Positions 58,632 to 64,000 of a stretch of 64,000 bases of DNA are shown here, one piece after another. The position numbers were made by a program, and so were the translations under genes. Source of the stretch: Linepithema humile (taxonomy: Eukaryota > Arthropoda > Insecta > Hymenoptera > Formicidae); NCBI RefSeq assembly GCF_040581485.1, contig NC_090128.1:2046001-2110000 (forward strand), written 5' to 3'. The first letter of the stretch is position 1, and each line of letters begins with the position of its first letter. The notes beneath the pieces were generated by a model. It worked only from the letters and a program-made list of their open reading frames with translations, was not told the origin of the DNA and made no database searches.

Positions 58632-58952
58632 GACGAGGTGTCGTCCAGGAAGACCGGCGTCGTCCCTCGCGGCGATGAACGACTGAGGGGCAGAGATGCC
58701 GACTCGTCGCCTCGCACGCCGACACGCACGAAACGCAACGCTGGACGTCACGTGAAGATGCTCCTCCTCCCGTCGCGGCGCCGCAGCTGGGAAGAACGGT
58801 AGAGATCGAAGACTATATTCTTTCGTTATTAATGATATTCGGTATTGTTCACGATTATGCGAGGAAGAATACCGTAATAACGTAAGCTCGGAGACTCGCG
58901 CGAATGCAGATTTCGCTGCATCATGGACACGGATGTGTTTTCTGTTTTTCAG
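58632..58952 (+). other. 3' UTR / short intron
   Basis: 321 bases, GC-rich for the first 170. No AATAAA was found here. It ends in acceptor gttttctgtttttcag (58952). The exon at 58261 may share the polyadenylation region of the next exon or use a variant signal. Confidence 0.5.
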
Positions 58953-59086
58953 GGACGCAGAACATCCCGGGGTTGTTCCATCCACGTCCACCGTATGCGA
59001 CTCGCATATTGAAATTCGCTCAATCGACCCGAAGAATTAAACTGCGAGCGCGGAAGATAGACACGCGCATCTCTCTCTCGTCTTGA
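58953..59086 (+). CDS. Candidate finger-less basic terminal exon
   Basis: The acceptor tgtttttcag ends at 58952 and is among the best in the array. GG completes Gly and the phase-matched frame gives a 44-residue tail ending in TGA: GTQNIPGLFHPRPPYATRIL, then a strongly basic end (RRIKLRARKIDTR) and ISLSS. There are no Cys residues and no finger. A poly(A) signal follows at 59237-59242. It sits between two SSVF-subfamily exons, so it may be a duplicate whose finger part was lost, or a genuine finger-less isoform. A frame of this length is possible by chance, hence moderate confidence. Confidence 0.45.
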
Positions 59087-61183
59087 AGAGCGCATAATGA
59101 TTTATCGAAGGACAATATTGTGTGCGATGGAAGATCGGTGCCAAATAGTGACTTTTCTCTAGTCCACGCGGTTTCGGCCGTAGCCAGTCGCGGTGATACC
59201 GTACGTGATTACGGATACTAGCTAAAAATTTTTGTAAATAAAGTTACAAATATTTGTTGTTGTTAGGGAATATAGCGAATCGTTATCTTCTACACTAACG
59301 ATCGGTCGCGGGGCGTTGTAAAAAGAGGCTTTTACCCGCAGGATTTTCGTGCTTTTATTGTGTGGAGAAATTATTGTGTAAATAATGTAAAAGATTGTGA
59401 ATTTTTTTATATCAGCCAGTGCAATATCGCCATTTCAGTCGTCGTAAATAACTTTAATAAACCTTAATGTTCAATACAATGTTGCCGCTGTTTTTGTATT
59501 TCTATAGAATTATTATTTTATAGATTTATTTACCCGCAAAGATTTTCGCGCTTTTGTTGTGTGGAGGAATCATTGTATAAATAGCATAAAAGAATGTGAA
59601 TTTTTTCAATATTATACGAGTCACCGATGCGAATTGCACGATTATATGATAAAGAATCAGTCACTTGTCAGCATCTTGAAGCTTAATAATTATTGCTTAT
59701 ATTATACTAATTTGTTTATTATCTCATTGTTTATTTCCAAAGAAATGACATTGCGATCAGTAGAAATTAATATATCTACATATTCTTTTAATGTTTGCAA
59801 TCGCACCATGGCGTTTTGTTGTGGATTGTCTTTAGATATAGCTTTTCCCACTTGATGTTCATTACACGACTTTGGAACTTATATTAAGTTCTTAATTCTG
59901 TGCTGTGGAAGAACTTTATATTATAGCATAGAAATTGTATGAATTAACATGACAATATTTATATAGATTCATTGATTGACTTTGCATGAGTTTGCGGACC
60001 AAATCAATGTGACAGTTCAGTATTATTAATTTTTAAATATATTTTCTTCAAATATTTAAATATTTACATTATACAATTTATTGGAAATGTTATAAAAAGG
60101 AACCGCATGAGCTTTCTCGTGTATCTTCAGAATTGATTTGGTTATTTTATATATCTCTAAAAAATGTGTCGATGCGTATAGCAAAATTTTTTTGTGTATT
60201 GCACAAATTATTATGCGTACATACCACGTATGTTTTACGTGTACCAAATAAATCGTCATTATTGAATTTCAATATCTTCATTCTTTTAAACGTTCTGAAA
60301 TCCTTCTGTGTGATTCCTTCTGTAGATTTCCGCGTGCTAGCATATTGAGATCGGAAAGTGTCGATTTATTGCAGCTTCTAATTAAATAAGTTTTTAATTT
60401 CGATTTTAAATAAAAATTTGCATTTATAGCGTATTTGAAGGACCAAAAAATTACTGCGAAGCAGAATTGCTAGAATGTTTATAGATCCTATCTTAAGAAA
60501 GGCGTGGAAAGATTTTCATTCAAAGTTCTTTTGCTTAAACATTAATTTTTATACATAATTTATACGGCTTGTGGTTAGTGCAGGTATTTCTTTGTGTTTT
60601 ATAGAAAATATTCTTTTTTGAATTATGATACATTTCCAAATTTTTCTTTTAAATCCTTTCTGGACTTTGTTAGACGCAACTCTCTCCTGGTTTAATATAA
60701 ATGTTCGTTCGAAATGCGATCCGATTGTTTATTTTCGAATTATTTTACATTTATGTAATAATCTAATCACAAGTTTAACTAATTTTTACACTTGAATAAG
60801 GACTTGTTAAATAATGCTGTATATATTGCTGTAAATTGTGATAATAATGGTGATATAATATTAAAATAAAAGAAAAAAGAATTGCGCTTGCGTGTTTAGT
60901 TGCGATAAGAAAAGCATACAAATATTTAATTGCAATAATATATTTATTCGACATTAAATAAATGTATCTCTAACACAGAACAAAACGCTGAAACTTTCCG
61001 ACCTCGAAACCCGATCTTGATCGATTCGGCAGAATTCTGTGACGTTATCTCTAAAAAAAAAAAAAAAAAATGCCCGCGTATTCATCATCGAATCGCAATG
61101 GGATCTTTGCGAATCCCGCGAACCGAATTGTCACGGAGCTGATCACGATTTCTGACGGGACGTTTCTTTCGCACTTGTTTCAG
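59087..61183 (+). other. 3' UTR, long AT-rich intron with a direct repeat
   Basis: AATAAA at 59237-59242. A roughly 90-base direct repeat at 59333-59420 and 59531-59620 is listed separately. The rest is AT-rich with no coding motif, an A run at about 61053-61070 and a GC-richer end before acceptor cacttgtttcag. Confidence 0.6.
59333..59620. repeat. Dispersed direct repeat, about 90 bp, 198-bp spacing
   Basis: tacccgca at 59333 and 59531 each begin a matching block (gattttcgtgcttttattgt versus gattttcgcgcttttgttgt, then gtggag-aa and a shared aatgtgaattttttt end). The copies show several substitutions. No terminal inverted repeats are apparent. Confidence 0.75.
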
Positions 61184-61518
61184 ACTACATGCTGCCTGTG
61201 CTTTGCGATTTTGCGCCGGCGAGAAACCAGTATCCAGCGTACCATCAAACTGTCGCCGACGACAACTACCTGAAGAAGTTTCCCTGTCCCAAGTGTTCGA
61301 GTGTTTTCACTCGTAAACATAATCTGTGTTATCACATGAAATTCGAGTGCGGCCAGTTGCCGAGATTCTGCTGTCCTTACTGCGTCTACCGCGCCAAACA
61401 CATATCGAACACGCGTGCACACGTGCGCAGAAAGCATCCCAACTGCCGAGTGTATGCTATCGATGTAGGTTCGCATTGTAAAATCAACGCTAGCCCATTC
61501 ATCGCCACGCGTTCGTAA
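61184..61518 (+). CDS. Lola variable exon: C2HC + CPYC C2H2 fingers (SSVF subfamily)
   Basis: Acceptor ends at 61183; AC completes Asp and the tail is 111 residues, starting DYMLPVLCDFAPARNQYPAY. Finger 1: CPKCSSVFTRKHNLCYHMKFEC. Linker: GQLPRFC. Finger 2: CPYCVYRAKHISNTRAHVRRKH. The end PNCRVYAIDVGSHCKINASP shows the post-finger V-Y-A-I-D. Finger 2 is close to that of 58261 (KHISN) and finger 1 to that of 63085 (KHNL-YH), which suggests repeated duplication or exchange within the subfamily. Confidence 0.95.
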
Positions 61519-62348
61519 TGAGAAGAATGGAAACGATGCGCGACAAAACTGATTTCTGTAGTCGAAAATTCTCCGTGTTTTTAGAGGCTGATCGTCGAAT
61601 GGAGGCGTCATTATGATATTTTCGCATAGTATTTACAAGATCGCAAATATATGCTCAATTATTCGAACGCGGATAACGATAGATTAAAATCAATATATGA
61701 TAGTATTAAGACACAAAATGCGATATTTAGAAAATAGTTCAAATCAAAAATTAGATTAAACAGCTGGGCAGCTTGATTAAATCAAGCAAATTATATTAAT
61801 AGAAAAAGCAATGTTTTCTTGTGCTGATTAATGAATGTACATATTAATATTTATATTATATTAATATACATACATTATGAAAGTGGATTAAGTAAAAACT
61901 TCTTTCACCTATTTTGTGTTACATCAATCTATAAAATCGAAATATCTCAAGACAAATAGTTATCAAAATGTACGATTTAGTCCACTTTCATAATCACCGG
62001 CACATATGAGATATTACATCTGAGCAAGATTGCTTTTAATTACATATTATACCATCCTTTTGTAAAGATCTGCCAATTTTTTATTACAATAAACATAGAC
62101 AAGTTTAATAAACGATTTATTTTGGAGTCAAGCATGGTCGATTAACACCGAGTTATCATTTGGTCGAATTTTTAATATTCTCTGTTGATCATTCTTAAGT
62201 GTCGTTATTACACGTCGGTGCACATTCTCACTGTTATTCAAATAATAAATCTCTTGTGTTCTCGTCCGTAATTACGCCGCTATTGCCGACCCTATATCGT
62301 TATATTCGCGTTACAACTGGCGGCTAACGCGACGTCTGAATTTTTCAG
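61519..62348 (+). other. 3' UTR and intron with MITE-like inverted repeat
   Basis: AT-rich, with a short inverted-repeat element at 61874-61994 and AATAAA at 62088-62093. Acceptor gaatttttcag ends at 62348. Confidence 0.6.
61874..61994. mobile_element. MITE-like element with 14-bp terminal inverted repeats
   Basis: ATTATGAAAGTGGA (61874-61887) and TCCACTTTCATAAT (61981-61994) are perfect inverted repeats of 14 bases bounding a 121-base AT-rich unit with no coding capacity. The structure fits a small non-autonomous DNA transposon, but no clear target-site duplication can be assigned, so a fortuitous hairpin remains possible. Confidence 0.4.
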
Positions 62349-62686
62349 AAGGCAAGTATCTGACGGAACGTAGATACGGCAGGAAGTTATGTCTCTGCCC
62401 CAACTGCGGCAGGTCCTTCAACTGGAGTTACAATCTCCAGCACCACCTGAAGTACGCGTGCGGTCAATTGCCGCGATTCAACTGTCCGTACTGTCCGTAT
62501 CGGACGAAACACACGTCGAATGTGAGGGCCCACGTGCGCAGGAAGCACCCGGATCGCGCGGTCTACGTCATTGATGTCTTCGACGGGCAGCAACGCGGCG
62601 ACGTCTTCGACGAGCAGCAGCAGCATCAGCAGCGGCGGCACGACGCACATATGAACAAGCGATTTGTCAGCGAGTTCCCGGAATAA
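62349..62686 (+). CDS. Lola variable exon: C2HC + CPYC C2H2 fingers, Gln/His-rich end
   Basis: Acceptor ends at 62348; AA completes Glu and the tail is 112 residues, starting EGKYLTERRYGRKLCL. Finger 1: CPNCGRSFNWSYNLQHHLKYAC. Linker: GQLPRFN. Finger 2: CPYCPYRTKHTSNVRAHVRRKH. The post-finger segment PDRAVYVIDVFDG is followed by a Gln/His-rich stretch (DEQQQHQQRRHDAHMNK). The stop codon lies inside an AATAAA (62682-62687), so the poly(A) signal may overlap the end of the coding sequence. The overlapping frame from 62389 is a shadow, and the true frame has no ATG before finger 2. Confidence 0.95.
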
Positions 62687-63084
62687 AGAAATCTTTCCAT
62701 TTGAAGGATTTTTGTCGGTAGTCCTGAGAAAATACCTCCTTCTGTGTGCATGCATCTCCTCGCATCTGTCTGCGTGTGCGTTGAAATAAGATTCGGGAAC
62801 AAATCCGTCGTCGCCTGCTTTGTTAATACAGCGAGACGTGTATTTTCGCATGATTCAAGAATTTAACATCGGGATTTAATATTCTCTTTGTCGCGTCACA
62901 GATTAATCGCACCGCGAGGTGTCCGAAGAGGTTTCTCATACGTTTCTTTCTTTTTCTTTCTCCCTTTTTTTTTTTAACACTCTAAACAACTGAATCGGAC
63001 ACAAAGTCAGAGTAGAGATTCGATTGCGGAGACAATCGCGATGGATTCTAAGGATGACAGGAATGTCCTATGTTTTTTTTGCAG
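62687..63084 (+). other. 3' UTR and short intron
   Basis: About 400 bases. The first 200 are GC-richer UTR. The end is strongly pyrimidine-rich (cttttttttttt runs near 62965) with acceptor gttttttttgcag at 63084. Confidence 0.6.
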
Positions 63085-63392
63085 CCTCTATGTTGATGGT
63101 GATGCAATGGCGGGAAGAGCATAAACGGGGACCGCGAGCGTCAGGCGCGAATAGTGTGCAAAGCGCGAAGAAGTTTCCCTGCGACAAGTGCAGCAGCGTG
63201 TTCAGCATGAAGCACAATCTTCAGTATCACCAGAGGATCGAGTGCTGTCAGCCGCCGCGATACAATTGCCCTTACTGCTCCTTCAGGACTAAGCATCCGT
63301 CGAATGTGCGCGCTCACGTACGCCGTAAACATCCCGGCTGTAAGGTCTGCGTGGTGGATGTGCTCAAGAGCGACGTTCCGCAGTACTTCTGA
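63085..63392 (+). CDS. Lola variable exon: C2HC + CPYC C2H2 fingers (SSVF subfamily)
   Basis: Acceptor ends at 63084; CC completes Ala and the tail is 102 residues, starting ASMLMVMQWREEHKRGPRAS. Finger 1: CDKCSSVFSMKHNLQYHQRIEC. Linker: CQPPRYN, with an extra Cys. Finger 2: CPYCSFRTKHPSNVRAHVRRKH. The post-finger segment PGCKVCVVDVLKS has Cys where relatives have Tyr. It ends SDVPQYF with TGA. Three additional Cys residues around finger 2 could affect metal binding or redox behaviour. AATAAA is at 63857-63862. It is the last exon in the window; the array probably continues. Confidence 0.95.
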
Positions 63393-64000
63393 ATTTTCCT
63401 CAGCTCCAATTCCATAATTATTTTACGTTTGATTCGTTTACTATTTGTAAGCGTCTATATGTTGTATTTGTAACCGTCTACCTCTCGTGACTGATAAAGT
63501 AAGCTATTTACGAAGTACATCTTACCCGTATTCGAGCTTACAAAAGACACGGCATTGGCCTGTTACACGCCAATTTCGGGCCAATAGTGGCAGATTAAAT
63601 ACGGGTCTCTGTGCGGATTACTATGTTTACGTTTTTAAAGCGATTTATTATTTTAAGATTGTTGTGCGTTTTGTATTTTGTTAAAATAAGCATACATAAT
63701 TTTATGTTTGAAAAGTAGAAATGAATATATTTATATGTGTTAGAATACATTTATATTTTATACATAACCTTTTTGTGCTTTAAATTCGCTTAGAGAAGTA
63801 AAATTTGTATTAATCTTTATTTGTATGAATGCTGACGAAAGAACACTTATTTGCGAAATAAAATGTTCTATGATTTTAATCAGATTCAACAAGGTAAGAG
63901 ACATTCAAAGATATATTTATCGATGACAAAAAAAATCTATATAGTATTTTGAAGAATAGAATTTTTCATAATGATAAGAAAATTGTATTTTAGTGTCGAA
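63393..64000 (+). other. 3' UTR and start of the next intron
   Basis: AT-rich sequence with AATAAA at 63857-63862. No acceptor or finger motif appears before the window ends. Confidence 0.6.

Noticed and set aside
1..64000. tRNA genes, rRNA, CRISPR arrays, intact transposase genes
   Set aside because: No B-box/cloverleaf combination, no regularly spaced repeat-spacer array and no transposase or reverse transcriptase frame was recognised on reading both strands.

Overview
The window is a piece of an insect genome, most likely from Hymenoptera and plausibly an ant. It has short exons with GT-AG introns, AT-rich introns interrupted by CpG-rich blocks, many GA/CT and CA microsatellites, and no bacterial-type gene packing. 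From about 19.8 kb to the right edge it holds one gene on the plus strand: longitudinals lacking (lola), a BTB-zinc-finger transcription factor that in Drosophila controls axon guidance and neuronal identity. The BTB domain encoded at 19848-20021 plus 20926 onward is near-identical to the fly Lola BTB as I remember it. The species call is an inference.

Layout. Positions 1 to about 14.5 kb contain no gene I can defend: GA/CT-rich and CpG-rich blocks alternate with AT-rich sequence. Positions 14.6-19.8 kb are the likely promoter and 5'-UTR-exon region, with candidate splice donors and several GCCATNTT (YY1/Pho-type) words. The constant part of lola has five coding exons: 19848-20021, 20926-21320, 21418-21670, 21927-22101 and 23971-24111. 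They encode 379 complete codons: the BTB domain, a basic patch (RKRKRFRRR), an acidic stretch and an Ala/Gln-rich end. The last two constant exons both end after the first base (G) of a codon, so every variable tail must begin with V, A, D, E or G.

Variable part. Downstream lie 17 intact alternative terminal exons encoding zinc fingers (34999, 37668, 39918, 44854, 46587, 48208, 49530, 50910, 53064, 54036, 55898, 56725, 57440, 58261, 61184, 62349, 63085). Every one has an acceptor in the matching phase and its own stop codon. Most carry a C2HC finger, a short linker and a CPYC-type C2H2 finger. The array probably continues beyond base 64000. Two of the exons (34999-35264 and 55898-56196) lack a long ATG-initiated frame and were read directly from the sequence. 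Exon choice therefore swaps DNA-binding specificity on a fixed dimerisation and nuclear-localisation module; Drosophila lola does this partly by trans-splicing.

Most interesting points. (1) A phase-matched terminal exon between constant exons 4 and 5 (22597-22961) encodes a Pipsqueak-type helix-turn-helix instead of zinc fingers. (2) Two further phase-matched tails lack fingers: an acidic one at 29837-29988 and a basic one at 58953-59086. (3) Fingers in different stages of decay sit inside the array (43317, 48917, 47761). (4) Twelve tails share a fixed post-finger motif exactly four residues after the last His. (5) A NAGNAG tandem acceptor lies at constant exon 5. (6) The large intron after the constant region holds a compact CAGCTG cluster and TATA-like elements.
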